Source of the DNA: a virus
DNA: 49,873 bases
IMG/VR virus record: IMGVR_UViG_3300031669_000044
Coordinates: 1-49,873 of that record
Direction: 5' to 3' (one strand)
Part shown: piece after piece, positions 32,981 through 40,092 of the stretch
Layout of the letters: the number at the start of each line of letters is the position of its first letter
Position numbering within the stretch: the first letter of the stretch is position 1
Notes under the pieces: generated by a model
The model's database searches: none
The model's input: only the letters and a program-made list of their open reading frames with translations
What the model was told of the DNA's origin: nothing
Position numbers and translations under genes: made by a program

Positions 32981-34837
32981 CTAATAGCCTATTACACTAT
33001 CGGATGCTTCAGCGAGCCAGTCTTCCTCATGCTCGTTATACTCTTCAACCGCGGTGTCGGAGTCCGGTTTGCGCAAAAACGCCAAACCCTTCTCACTTTC
33101 ATCCAGTACGTCAACGCGGGTTTCTACATTCGGAAATATATCCTTCTCTTCCACGAACTCCGCTGAACAATTTTCATCAAGGAACAGCTTGCTTTGCTTC
33201 AGAAAATATCCCAACGTGTTCCTAATCCTCGCCACCTTGTTCGTAGAAACATTCACCAGCTCAAAGCGAACAAATAGCTTCCTCAAAGTAAGGTAGTTTT
33301 CCAGAAACGGCACGATCGCTTTTTGAGCCGCATTCGTTTCTATGATCACCGTCCGAACGTATCCTTTCATTTCTTCAAGCATATCACCAATCAGACGGAA
33401 TGTTTCATTGATCTCGAACTTGCCTACATGGCTCTTAACACGATAAGCGTTTTCTTCGCTGTCCATCGCCCACACCGCAAGCGAAGTCCGGCACACCTTG
33501 GCAAGCGAGCCTTTTTCGGTGAACGCAAGGTCAGTAGAGAGTACAAAATCCATGTTCCTACAGGCAAGGACGGTAGGTTTAATGTCCAGGTTGAAGTTCT
33601 CTTCCGGACCCTTCTTAACGATCTTGAAGTCATGATCGCGCTTATCATAGATCAACGAACAATAATTAACTTCATAATGATAAAACTCGATGCTCTCGGG
33701 AGAAATCGGCTCGTTCTGATACTGCCACCAATAAGTCCAAGGGTGATTCTTTTTCAGATTCTCCAAATAGTTGAGTGGCATGATTTCAGGACAGCTCGGG
33801 TTGCCTCCTTCATCAGCCTTACGATAGTAAACAGTATAGGCGCCAGTGTCGGGCTTAGCGAACTTCGCGAGTGTCGTTCCCTGCCAGCCGATAAGCTTCT
33901 TCAGGTTATCCTTCCACACGAGCGAAGTAGCGTCATTCGCGGCCCACAGCGTTGCCGACCAAACAACCCGATCAGTTGCCGGTTGAGTGAGCAGGGTGGT
34001 GGTGTTGCTCTCGATCCAATTGATCTTATTTTGCATGTTGGTATTCGATTGATGCTCAGAGTCCACATCATCGGTCCCGATCGGGTCATCGATATCCATC
34101 AGGGTTCCATGAATGCCTTCAACTGCGCCGCTCATGCCGAGAGCTTGGATGGTTGGGTCCTTGTTGTACCTGGTTCGGTTCGGAAGAACGATCTCATTCA
34201 GGTTCCACCGAGGAGCGTTTTTAGCAGGAACGTAGCTTTCAGATTCATCCTTAGAGTTTCCGTAAAGCCATGCAAAAAACTCGTTCGCATCAAAGATGGC
34301 CTTGGTAACGTTCTTGATCTGATGGGCGCGCTCGACGATGCCGGAAACCACCATGATACGAATGTCCGGATCACGAAGAGCCTCCCACCCGTTGCCGCCG
34401 AAACTGTTGATCGTCGTTTTGAAAACTCCACGATACAAAAACGAAGCTGCTCGCGCACCCGGTCCCATGCAGTAATCGCTTTGGCGAAAGTTGCACATGG
34501 AAAGATGCAGATTTTCATTAAGGAGCTGGAACGGACCGGAATACGAGGCGATGTAGCGCAGGAAAAAGAACAAACTCACATAGCCCAGGTCACGCAAGTG
34601 CAGTCGAACATTTTCGGTGGTTTGAAAGTTCTGACTGGTAATTTCAGTAATGCCCTGCCGGATCATTAACTGCGCTTCTTTGAAGTTTGAAATGCTTTTG
34701 GCCCATTTATGTGGTCTGATCGCAAACCGCTCAGCTACCGTGGGCCGGGTGCCAGGTTCAACGTAAAAAAAGGGGTCCTGATAAATCAGGTTCGGATGTT
34801 CGTTAGCGCTTTTTTGGGTTTCTGCGTTTCTTATCAT
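32981..34837 (-). CDS. Terminase large subunit
   Basis: The protein has 618 residues from MIRNAETQ at 34837, with GAGAGG upstream; a longer frame to 34933 exists but would run over a coupled 51-codon gene. A deviant Walker A is YRGVFKTT with Lys140. Walker B is MDIDDP (Asp248-Asp251). The RNase H-like nuclease has Asp436 in STDLAF and Glu500 in IIETNA, with an acidic EHEEDW near the end as third acid. ATPase and nuclease together package DNA into the procapsid. Confidence 0.88.
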   Translation of the reverse strand: MIRNAETQKSANEHPNLIYQDPFFYVEPGTRPTVAERFAIRPHKWAKSISNFKEAQLMIRQGITEITSQNFQTTENVRLHLRDLGYVSLFFFLRYIASYSGPFQLLNENLHLSMCNFRQSDYCMGPGARAASFLYRGVFKTTINSFGGNGWEALRDPDIRIMVVSGIVERAHQIKNVTKAIFDANEFFAWLYGNSKDESESYVPAKNAPRWNLNEIVLPNRTRYNKDPTIQALGMSGAVEGIHGTLMDIDDPIGTDDVDSEHQSNTNMQNKINWIESNTTTLLTQPATDRVVWSATLWAANDATSLVWKDNLKKLIGWQGTTLAKFAKPDTGAYTVYYRKADEGGNPSCPEIMPLNYLENLKKNHPWTYWWQYQNEPISPESIEFYHYEVNYCSLIYDKRDHDFKIVKKGPEENFNLDIKPTVLACRNMDFVLSTDLAFTEKGSLAKVCRTSLAVWAMDSEENAYRVKSHVGKFEINETFRLIGDMLEEMKGYVRTVIIETNAAQKAIVPFLENYLTLRKLFVRFELVNVSTNKVARIRNTLGYFLKQSKLFLDENCSAEFVEEKDIFPNVETRVDVLDESEKGLAFLRKPDSDTAVEEYNEHEEDWLAEASDSVIGY

Positions 34838-34958
34838 GCGCTTTTTGTTTCCTCTCGAACCCATGAGCGGTGTACTGTTGTGATGGATAAGGCAGGTTAT
34901 CGAGTACGAATGCCGCGCGCTCGAATGAATCATCCGGAAGATCAGGTTTCTTCTTCAT
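34803..34958 (-). CDS. Small basic protein between terminase subunits (51 aa)
   Basis: A minus-strand ATG at 34956-34958 overlaps the small-subunit stop (ATGA) and opens 51 codons. The protein starts MKKKPDLPDDSFERAAFVL and ends in a very basic tail (KRKQKAHDKKRR-type, rich in Lys and Arg). It overlaps the chosen terminase large-subunit start by 35 bases. It could be a DNA-binding accessory to packaging. Coupling on both sides supports it. Confidence 0.6.
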   Translation of the reverse strand: MKKKPDLPDDSFERAAFVLDNLPYPSQQYTAHGFERKQKAHDKKRRNPKKR

Positions 34959-35410
34959 TCGTCATTCCTTATCGAAATACCCAGAAGCGAGGCCCCGCCG
35001 CGGAACGCATTCGCGATCGCTTGAGCCAGCCGCGCATCAGCCTCGTCATCATGAGCTTCTTCGTCGCCTTTGGGCTTCAGTATTCCTGCACGATCAAGGA
35101 TTTCAATCGCAATGCGCCGACGTTCGGCACCGTCCTTTGCTTCAAGACCTTCTTCAAGGACATCAAGCGCGTCATCAACCCAGGTTTTCAGGCGTTCCTT
35201 AGGTGTTCGAGCAGTGACGCGCTTGAGAGTTCTGCGCTTTTTAGCCGCTTCGCTTAACGGGGCGGGTCCAGCGCTGATCACTTGGTCGTTCTCATCAATC
35301 AGGTCCGGAGCCGGGGGCGGTTTCATCGGCTTAGATGAAGCTGGCTGCTTGGTACCGCTCGCGAGGCTAAGGTTAATGGGCTTAGCTGGATCGATCTGGT
35401 GGCGCTTCAA
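34955..35410 (-). CDS. Terminase small subunit candidate
   Basis: The protein has 151 residues starting at a TTG at 35408-35410, 6 bases after AAGGAG; the TTG at 35414 would touch the ribosome site. A Pro-rich N-terminus is followed by a helical region KRRTLKRVTARTPKERLKTWVDDALDVLEEGL and an ERRRIAIEILDRAGILKP stretch resembling small-terminase repeats. It is first in the virion operon, before the large subunit. Assigned mainly by position and helix content. Confidence 0.7.
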   Translation of the reverse strand: MKRHQIDPAKPINLSLASGTKQPASSKPMKPPPAPDLIDENDQVISAGPAPLSEAAKKRRTLKRVTARTPKERLKTWVDDALDVLEEGLEAKDGAERRRIAIEILDRAGILKPKGDEEAHDDEADARLAQAIANAFRGGASLLGISIRNDE

Positions 35411-35432
35411 AAGCAACTCCTTCTATGGAAAT

Positions 35433-35438
35433 AGTATA
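35433..35438 (-). promoter_or_regulatory. Possible -10 of the leftward virion promoter
   Basis: On the minus strand TATACT lies about 23 bases upstream of the small-terminase start. The hexamer 17 bases further upstream does not match TTGACA, and no extended -10 TG is present. If used, it may need an activator, as expected for late genes. Weak evidence. Confidence 0.3.
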
Positions 35439-35596
35439 GGATGATCTGGAAGGGATGGATATGATTAAGCACCAATTTTGTTGGAAAAACAAAAAATGAG
35501 CGGGATAGTGGGAAACGCCTACCGCCCCCCCGCGCACGCCCTGGTCCGACCGTGGGCCGTCACTTGAGCGAAAAAACGCGCACAATCCCCCATACG

Positions 35597-35605
35597 TGTT
35601 ATACT
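35597..35605 (+). promoter_or_regulatory. Rightward extended -10 promoter
   Basis: TG-T-TATACT is an extended -10 sigma70 element. A TTGAGC lies 30 bases upstream, too far for a normal -35. Transcription would start near 35612, inside the first leader hairpin, and run into the small membrane-protein gene at 35667. Confidence 0.5.
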
Positions 35606-35609
35606 GTTA

Positions 35610-35650
35610 TTAGATAGCAATATCTAAAAACCATAGACCGTCAAACGGTC
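35610..35650 (+). promoter_or_regulatory. Two leader hairpins after the rightward promoter
   Basis: The first, TTAGATA-GCAA-TATCTAA (35610-35627), has a 7-bp stem with a GNRA loop. The second, GACCGT-CAA-ACGGTC (35636-35650), lies just before the AAAGGGAG ribosome site. They could protect the mRNA 5' end or act as operator sites at the promoter. Confidence 0.5.
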
Positions 35651-35666
35651 AAGAAAGGGAGACCAT

Positions 35667-35804
35667 ATGCATAAGATTGACTACTGGTTTGGGATTCAGA
35701 TTGTTTTACTCGCAGTGTTAGTGGCATCGGTTATTATCGGTATGGTAACTTGGCAAGTGGCCATAGATAGCATATCGGCTGGGTTTCACGCATTGACTGA
35801 CTAA
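35667..35804 (+). CDS. Tiny membrane protein (45 aa)
   Basis: The ATG at 35667 has AAGGGAG upstream and the frame ends in TAA at 35802. Residues about 8-28 are hydrophobic (GIQIVLLAVLVASVIIGMVTW), giving one membrane segment with short ends. It is the first gene of the rightward early unit. Small early membrane proteins can alter host functions or exclude other phages; nothing specific is visible. Confidence 0.65.
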   Translation: MHKIDYWFGIQIVLLAVLVASVIIGMVTWQVAIDSISAGFHALTD

Positions 35805-35820
35805 AAAGAGGAGCGATCAT

Positions 35821-35982
35821 ATGAAAGACTACAATGAACAACGCTACACGGTATCAATCAACGTACGTGTAACACTCGGCGACATGACGTGGACAGACGC
35901 GATTAAAGGTTTGAACGTCGGACATGCTCTTTACCTTGCCCGGCTCAATTGGCCGACGGCGATCATAGAGGTAATCAAATGA
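35821..35982 (+). CDS. Small early protein (53 aa)
   Basis: The ATG at 35821 has GAGGAG upstream and the frame ends in a TGA overlapping the next ATG at 35979. Strand-like YTVSINVRVTLGDMTW is followed by an amphipathic region. Too short for family assignment. Confidence 0.65.
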   Translation: MKDYNEQRYTVSINVRVTLGDMTWTDAIKGLNVGHALYLARLNWPTAIIEVIK

Positions 35983-36191
35983 ACATTAAAATGCAAATTG
36001 GCTATCTATCTTACAATCGCTGCGCACAACATTGGCACGCTACCAGAGAGTACTTTGAGTCCGGTTTCTACCTTCAGGGAATTACCGACGGCACACTTGA
36101 GGACTTGTTAGGACCGTTTGGATCTTTCCTTGACGCATTCCACGCTGCTTCGAGTTCACTTAAGTTTCTTTACGATGGAGGTTTGATATGA
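35979..36191 (+). CDS. Small early protein (70 aa)
   Basis: Starts in an ATGA overlap at 35979; an earlier in-frame ATG at 35949 lies inside the previous gene. It has an N-terminal YLSYNRCAQHWHATREYFESG and a Phe/Leu-rich helical end. Coupled by ATGA to the next gene. Function unknown. Confidence 0.65.
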   Translation: MNIKMQIGYLSYNRCAQHWHATREYFESGFYLQGITDGTLEDLLGPFGSFLDAFHAASSSLKFLYDGGLI

Positions 36192-36412
36192 GCACATATG
36201 CATTGCACGTATTGCCAAAAATTGCTAATCGTCCGATTGAATCATCCGAATACTCGCACGCCCGTGCGCGCGCCATTGCCGAGTATCGCCATTTCGAACG
36301 CTGCCTAACACGCTACGCTACAGATAACGAGTTCACCGCGCACTGTCGTGCGGAAATGGCACGTCTTGACGCGCGCTATAATTTGCGTCATGGAACCATC
36401 GAACTGATTTAG
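36188..36412 (+). CDS. Small early protein (74 aa)
   Basis: Begins in an ATGA overlap. A mostly helical basic sequence, with SEYSHARARAIAEYRHFERC and a second helix rich in Arg and Glu. No family recognised. Confidence 0.65.
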   Translation: MSTYALHVLPKIANRPIESSEYSHARARAIAEYRHFERCLTRYATDNEFTAHCRAEMARLDARYNLRHGTIELI

Positions 36413-36454
36413 ATCGGATTTTCACCTAAAAATTACCAGTCAAGGGAGTAAGTA

Positions 36455-36772
36455 ATGAACACATTAACAATTCAAGCGATCGATAAGGTTCACGGAAAGA
36501 GCGTATTGGCTATGGTAACAATCCGCGTACTTCATGCCGATGAAGCTATGCAGCTTCGTGGAGATGCTACGGTACTGTCGCGCTACTATGGAAGAAACCT
36601 TCAGACCGCACTACTTCGCGTCAAGATTAATGGCAAACCGAAAACATGGAAAACACGCTCTGACGTCGAAATACCGGTCAAATACGGACTTTATGAGTAC
36701 GCACATGTGTGCTACCACGACGGTATTCCAGCCGATCAAAACTTGTACTTTGTGGAGATTGTTTCCGAGTAG
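36455..36772 (+). CDS. Small early protein (105 aa)
   Basis: AAGGGAG lies upstream of the ATG at 36455. It has alternating strands (TIQAIDKVHGKSVLAMVTIRV) and a basic middle (LLRVKINGKPKTWKTRSD), then EYAHVCYHDG. It is the last gene before the terminator at 36799. No family recognised. Confidence 0.65.
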   Translation: MNTLTIQAIDKVHGKSVLAMVTIRVLHADEAMQLRGDATVLSRYYGRNLQTALLRVKINGKPKTWKTRSDVEIPVKYGLYEYAHVCYHDGIPADQNLYFVEIVSE

Positions 36773-36798
36773 ATCATGTGATACAAAATATCAAATAT

Positions 36799-36827
36799 CC
36801 TTGGATACCCTCCAAGGGTATTTTTTT
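36799..36827 (+). terminator. Intrinsic terminator with a competing hairpin
   Basis: ATACCC-TCCAA-GGGTAT followed by seven T (36805-36827) is a clear intrinsic terminator. An overlapping stem, CCTTGGA-TACCC-TCCAAGG (36799-36817), uses the same bases and cannot form at the same time. The pair has the layout of an attenuator, ending the 35.6-36.8 kb unit. Confidence 0.75.
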
Positions 36828-36829
36828 GC

Positions 36830-37264
36830 CCAAAAACAGCCTAAAACGCGCCCTAATCTATCCTAATTAGTATCCAATTAGGATGGCTTTTAGTATGCTC
36901 TTTATATCTCATATATATATATATTATAAAGAATTAACATAAGATGGTAGAGATATTAGAAGCATATTAGGATAAAAAGTCTTGGCACTTAGGGCTGGAA
37001 ATGAGGGAAGAAAGTATATTTTATACTTCCATTTTTCATTCCTAACAACCCCATAGTCGAACATAAAAAAATATCCTTATTCAACCCAAAAAAAGCACCA
37101 AAAAGAAGGCGGGTACCCTAATTATACTAATCTGCTATATTCCCAAATACATTCTCATTTTAACCTCTTTCCAGGCAACAATTTACCCGCCTTATCTCCA
37201 CTATTTCCACCATACTAATCCCTACCCTAACGGTACCCTAATTCCATACTAATTCCCGCCCTAA
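36830..37264. other. AT-rich non-coding block with iteron-like repeats, candidate origin
   Basis: No credible gene in either strand. It contains an alternating AT run (about 36907-36926). An inverted repeat TCCTAATT-AGTATCC-AATTAGGA sits at 36861-36883. GGTACCCTAATT occurs twice (37112, 37232), and ATACTAAT three times directly (37124, 37212, 37246) and once inverted (36866). Repeated short motifs beside an AT-rich tract are typical of replication origins and of clustered regulator sites. Confidence 0.5.
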
Positions 37265-37301
37265 ACCTGGACCGCACCTGGGTCGGACCTGGACCGCACC
37301 T
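37265..37301 (+). repeat. Two 15-bp direct repeats abutting the -35 box
   Basis: ACCTGGACCGCACCT occurs at 37265-37279 and at 37287-37301, identical, 22 bp apart (about two helical turns). The second copy shares its last T with the TTGACA -35 box. This geometry suits an activator or repressor bound on one face of the DNA next to RNA polymerase. Confidence 0.65.
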
Positions 37302-37329
37302 TGACATTTTTCCATCGATCTGATACAAT
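37301..37329 (+). promoter_or_regulatory. Strong sigma70 promoter
   Basis: Consensus -35 TTGACA (37301-37306), 17-bp spacer and extended -10 TGATACAAT (37321-37329). It would drive the long early unit from 37390 onward. The same combination is found at 43688-43716. Confidence 0.85.
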
Positions 37330-37336
37330 CCCTTCA

Positions 37337-37351
37337 TACGGTTTAACCGTA
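37337..37351 (+). promoter_or_regulatory. Palindrome at the transcription start
   Basis: TACGGTTTAACCGTA is a perfect inverted repeat around a central T, lying at about +1 to +15 of the promoter at 37301. It could be an operator or a short leader hairpin. No repressor gene has been identified. Confidence 0.5.
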
Positions 37352-37389
37352 AATCCACCGCGCACAAGCGCAAACAAGGATACCCTACC

Positions 37390-37638
37390 ATGAATCAACT
37401 TTCCAGCAACCACGCCACCGGCTATTCACACTTCGCGTCGTACCTTATTAACGGCGACGCCAGTAGTCTCACCAAATCAGAGATTGCCATTGCGGACGCA
37501 TTCGCCGACTATTGCGGACGTTCCATCATTGATTGTTCCACCGAATCTTTCTTTGCTTCTCCCGACAACGGCGGACTCAAAGGCGATTGTGTTGAATACT
37601 TTCTCATGCCGACCAACAGTGAGGACACCAATGCGTGA
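37390..37638 (+). CDS. Small early protein (82 aa)
   Basis: First gene after the strong promoter; AAGGA lies upstream. It has YLINGDASSLTKSEIAIADAF, a pattern seen in small phage proteins of unknown role (LINGD followed by an acidic helix), then YCGRSIIDCS. The stop overlaps the next start by 8 bases (ATGCGTGA). Confidence 0.7.
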   Translation: MNQLSSNHATGYSHFASYLINGDASSLTKSEIAIADAFADYCGRSIIDCSTESFFASPDNGGLKGDCVEYFLMPTNSEDTNA

Positions 37639-38032
37639 AAAACCAACTTCTCGCCACATTGCAAACGACGTCCTCATGCGCGGTACCATCGGCAGAATGC
37701 CCTATCAGTGGTATTTTGACACCTTCTGGAAAGATTACAAGCGCTTGTGCCGCACCGATACTGCAGCGTACGAACGTCGAGAAGCCCATGCTTATATGCA
37801 AGGCTATCTTGACCATTTCGAACGCGAACACATCATTTTTTGCTATTCCTACCAACAGTTCGGCACTGAACGCCTTTCATCGAAAGAAGCAGATTCGCGC
37901 TTGCCGGACGCAAAAACACGTTATTTCTCCGCTACCCATTGTGGTTTCGTCTACGCTGCCGACCGTTCCCGTGAATGGACGCCATGGATACCGCTCGACA
38001 ACAATCCTAAATCAAACGAGGAAGACAAATGA
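37631..38032 (+). CDS. Early protein, unknown (133 aa)
   Basis: The start at 37631 overlaps the previous stop. It is basic and aromatic (MPYQWYFDTFWKDYKRLC) with a helix AYERREAHAYMQGYLDHFE and a later FGTERLSSKEADSR. No recognised family. It is coupled by ATGA to the next gene. Confidence 0.65.
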   Translation: MREKPTSRHIANDVLMRGTIGRMPYQWYFDTFWKDYKRLCRTDTAAYERREAHAYMQGYLDHFEREHIIFCYSYQQFGTERLSSKEADSRLPDAKTRYFSATHCGFVYAADRSREWTPWIPLDNNPKSNEEDK

Positions 38033-38382
38033 CCGATGCACTCAGACAGTACATATCAACCGCTCTTTGGTCGTCCACCGATCTGAACGGTGAACCACTT
38101 GAGACAAACTACACTGCCGATGATATCGGGCCGATCTCACTTGCACGTATGGGAAGTGACTTGAACAAAATACTTTCCATCGTACATAAGTTATTACCCG
38201 ACATAGACGATACTGACGTAGCGCATGACTTTTGGCTTTCTCGAAACGGCCACGGTTCAGGATTTTTCGACGGATTCAAACAGTATGGCCGGTACTGTGA
38301 TGTGCTTCAGGAAATTGCGCATCTTTTCGGCGAACAATCACTTGTACTAACCGACGATAACTATTTAACCGTATACGAATAG
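38029..38382 (+). CDS. Early protein, unknown (117 aa)
   Basis: Starts in an ATGA overlap. Acidic, with DFWLSRNGHGSGFFDGFKQYG, a pattern found in small phage proteins (DFWLTRNGHGAGFWDR-like), and a helical end. The gene ends in TAG that forms the start of the next ribosome site. Function unknown, but this motif is widespread in phages. Confidence 0.75.
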   Translation: MTDALRQYISTALWSSTDLNGEPLETNYTADDIGPISLARMGSDLNKILSIVHKLLPDIDDTDVAHDFWLSRNGHGSGFFDGFKQYGRYCDVLQEIAHLFGEQSLVLTDDNYLTVYE

Positions 38383-38393
38383 GAGCAACCACT

Positions 38394-38645
38394 ATGGCTA
38401 CAAGAGCATTCTACAATTGCACTTCCCGCCCGCGTCCTTATGTAGGCATCTATCCTGTCTCGCAAACTCGCGAAGTATTCCAATTTGACCACGTACCTAC
38501 TGAGGACGACGGTTTGCCCTATCTCTACGTAATTGGTCCTTTCAATACCATTCGCGGTGCCACATTTATGGCCAACTTTGGCCGTTCTAACCCGTATTGC
38601 CAATGCGTAGCGGATGCCGAGCGGCTGTCAAAACTGTACGAATAG
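38394..38645 (+). CDS. Small early protein (83 aa)
   Basis: Preceded by TAGGAG, where the TAG is the previous stop codon. The sequence has YNCTSRPRPYVGIYPV and YVIGPFNTIRGATFMANFGR, with a Cys-containing end (NPYCQCVADAERLS). No family recognised. Confidence 0.7.
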   Translation: MATRAFYNCTSRPRPYVGIYPVSQTREVFQFDHVPTEDDGLPYLYVIGPFNTIRGATFMANFGRSNPYCQCVADAERLSKLYE

Positions 38646-38657
38646 GAGTAACTAAAA

Positions 38658-39254
38658 ATGAGGATCAAAGAGACAACTATCTACACATTTAATGAACTAA
38701 GCGATGACGCAAAAGAGACCGCGCGCAATGAATACCGTAAACATGCATTCGACTATGAATGGTCCGAATGGGTAATCAGCGACGCAAAACAAATCCTTGC
38801 TATTTTCGGAGTTACCGACGCAAACGTGTACTTCTCCGGTTTTTCCTCACAAGGCGATGGTGCATGTTTTGACGGTTACTATTCCTATCCGAAAGGCTAT
38901 GTTGACAAACTCGAAGCAGAGTATCCGCGCGAATACTGGGAACAGTTTCACAAGCTTGCCGCCCGTCTTCAAACACTCCAGCGCAAATACTTCTATGGCG
39001 CTTACGCTTCGATATCGCTTTCCGGACGTTATTCGCACAGTGGCACCATGCACTTTTCTATCGGACGTGACGGTATGTACGCCAGCCTATCCACCGACGA
39101 TGAAGACAAACTGGCGCAGATCCTTCGCGAATTGGCCGACGAAATATATCTAATGATCGAGCGTGAATATAACTATCTAAACAGCGATGAACAGATTAAA
39201 GAAGCGCTCATTTCCAATGAATACGAGTTCGATGTATCTGGCCACATGGCCTAA
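38658..39254 (+). CDS. Widespread phage protein, sometimes labelled antitoxin-like (198 aa)
   Basis: It has YTFNELSDDAKETARNEYRK, then DYEWSEW, VYFSGFSSQGDGACFDGYY, a helical middle and LSGRYSHSGTMHFSI. Phage and plasmid proteins with this order (TFxELSDxAKExAR and the GDGACFxG motif) are common and have been named antitoxin of a toxin-antitoxin stability system, without firm support that I know. There is no partner toxin here. Ribosome site TAGGAG shares the stop of the previous gene. Confidence 0.75.
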   Translation: MRIKETTIYTFNELSDDAKETARNEYRKHAFDYEWSEWVISDAKQILAIFGVTDANVYFSGFSSQGDGACFDGYYSYPKGYVDKLEAEYPREYWEQFHKLAARLQTLQRKYFYGAYASISLSGRYSHSGTMHFSIGRDGMYASLSTDDEDKLAQILRELADEIYLMIEREYNYLNSDEQIKEALISNEYEFDVSGHMA

Positions 39255-39269
39255 ATAGGAGTAACCGTC

Positions 39270-39473
39270 ATGACGAAAAAAGACTACATAGCCGTTGCTG
39301 CCCAGTTTTCTCAAGAGCGCACCGAAGCAGATCAAATTGTTGACACGCATGATCGTGCGTTTGCCATTACCATAATTGGCAACCTACAAGAGCGTATAGC
39401 CAATGTTTTCGCCGCAGATAACTCACGATTCGACCGCACGAGGTTCTACGCGGCTTGTGAAAGGCAGGAATAG
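39270..39473 (+). CDS. Small early protein (67 aa)
   Basis: Preceded by ATAGGAGTAAC. The sequence is helical with FAITIIGNLQERIANVFAADN and ends in RFDRTRFYAACE, a short pattern repeated in many small phage proteins (DNPRFDRxRFxxAC). Function unknown. Confidence 0.7.
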   Translation: MTKKDYIAVAAQFSQERTEADQIVDTHDRAFAITIIGNLQERIANVFAADNSRFDRTRFYAACERQE

Positions 39474-39477
39474 CCAT

Positions 39478-39879
39478 ATGAGCGAACATACTACCATCTT
39501 TATCTGTGCACAGTGTGGCCGAACCAAAACGCATACATCGTTTGTCACAACCGGCTATGGAGTCGATAAACGAAACAGAAAAATCTGTTTCGCTTGCTGC
39601 GGACGTAATGAAATGCAGCAACTCAAAAATCTTCCTATCGGCAAGCGCACATCACTTTACCTTACGCTTGATTCGGCCACGAATCAATACTACGTTGGAA
39701 ATTGGCCGGGTACCTTCAAGCGAACTGTATCCGTTCGCAAAGGACGGCACAACATGGCCGGTACCCGCTATGATACATGGTTCGATCTGCGCAATCGCAA
39801 AGGCGAATTGCTACACTACCACGGCGTACAGTATGGCGAGTTTACCCAAATCTGCCACATTACCCGCACGAAACAATAG
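39478..39879 (+). CDS. Zinc-finger-type early protein (133 aa)
   Basis: The start at 39478 is 4 bases after the previous stop. CAQC near the N-terminus and CFACCGR about 25 residues later form a likely zinc site. The C-terminal part is beta-rich (TSLYLTLDSATNQYYVGNW; TRYDTWFDL). Phage proteins with a similar C-terminal WPGxFKxxV...H-MAGxRxDxWF pattern are frequent. Function unknown. Confidence 0.7.
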   Translation: MSEHTTIFICAQCGRTKTHTSFVTTGYGVDKRNRKICFACCGRNEMQQLKNLPIGKRTSLYLTLDSATNQYYVGNWPGTFKRTVSVRKGRHNMAGTRYDTWFDLRNRKGELLHYHGVQYGEFTQICHITRTKQ

Positions 39880-39889
39880 GAGTAACGCT

Positions 39890-40078
39890 ATGTCACAAAG
39901 ATTTGTCTTGATAATCGAGATTGAAAATGACGCATTCGCCGATGAACCCATGACCGAAGTATCACGCATTCTCAGAGCAACCGCCGAACGAATAGAAGAC
40001 GGCGGCATAGAAGCAACTATCCGTGACCTGAACGGAAATACCGTAGGCAACTACGGTATCAAATATCTTCACGGCTAA
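39890..40078 (+). CDS. Small early protein (62 aa)
   Basis: Follows ATAGGAGTAAC. It has one alpha/beta unit: RFVLIIEIENDAF, then a helix EVSRILRATAERIEDGG and a final strand. This pattern is common for small phage proteins. Unknown function. Confidence 0.7.
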   Translation: MSQRFVLIIEIENDAFADEPMTEVSRILRATAERIEDGGIEATIRDLNGNTVGNYGIKYLHG

Positions 40079-40092
40079 TAGGAGTAACCCAC

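Noticed and set aside
34838-34933. Longer terminase large-subunit start at 34933
   Set aside because: The extension lacks a ribosome site and covers the coupled 51-codon gene; the start at 34837 has a GAGAGG upstream.
35411-35416. TTG at 35414-35416 as small-terminase start
   Set aside because: It directly touches the AAGGAG site; the TTG two codons later has a normal 6-base spacing.
36830-37389. CRISPR array in the repeat-rich non-coding block
   Set aside because: Repeats are short, unevenly spaced and without unique spacers of constant length.
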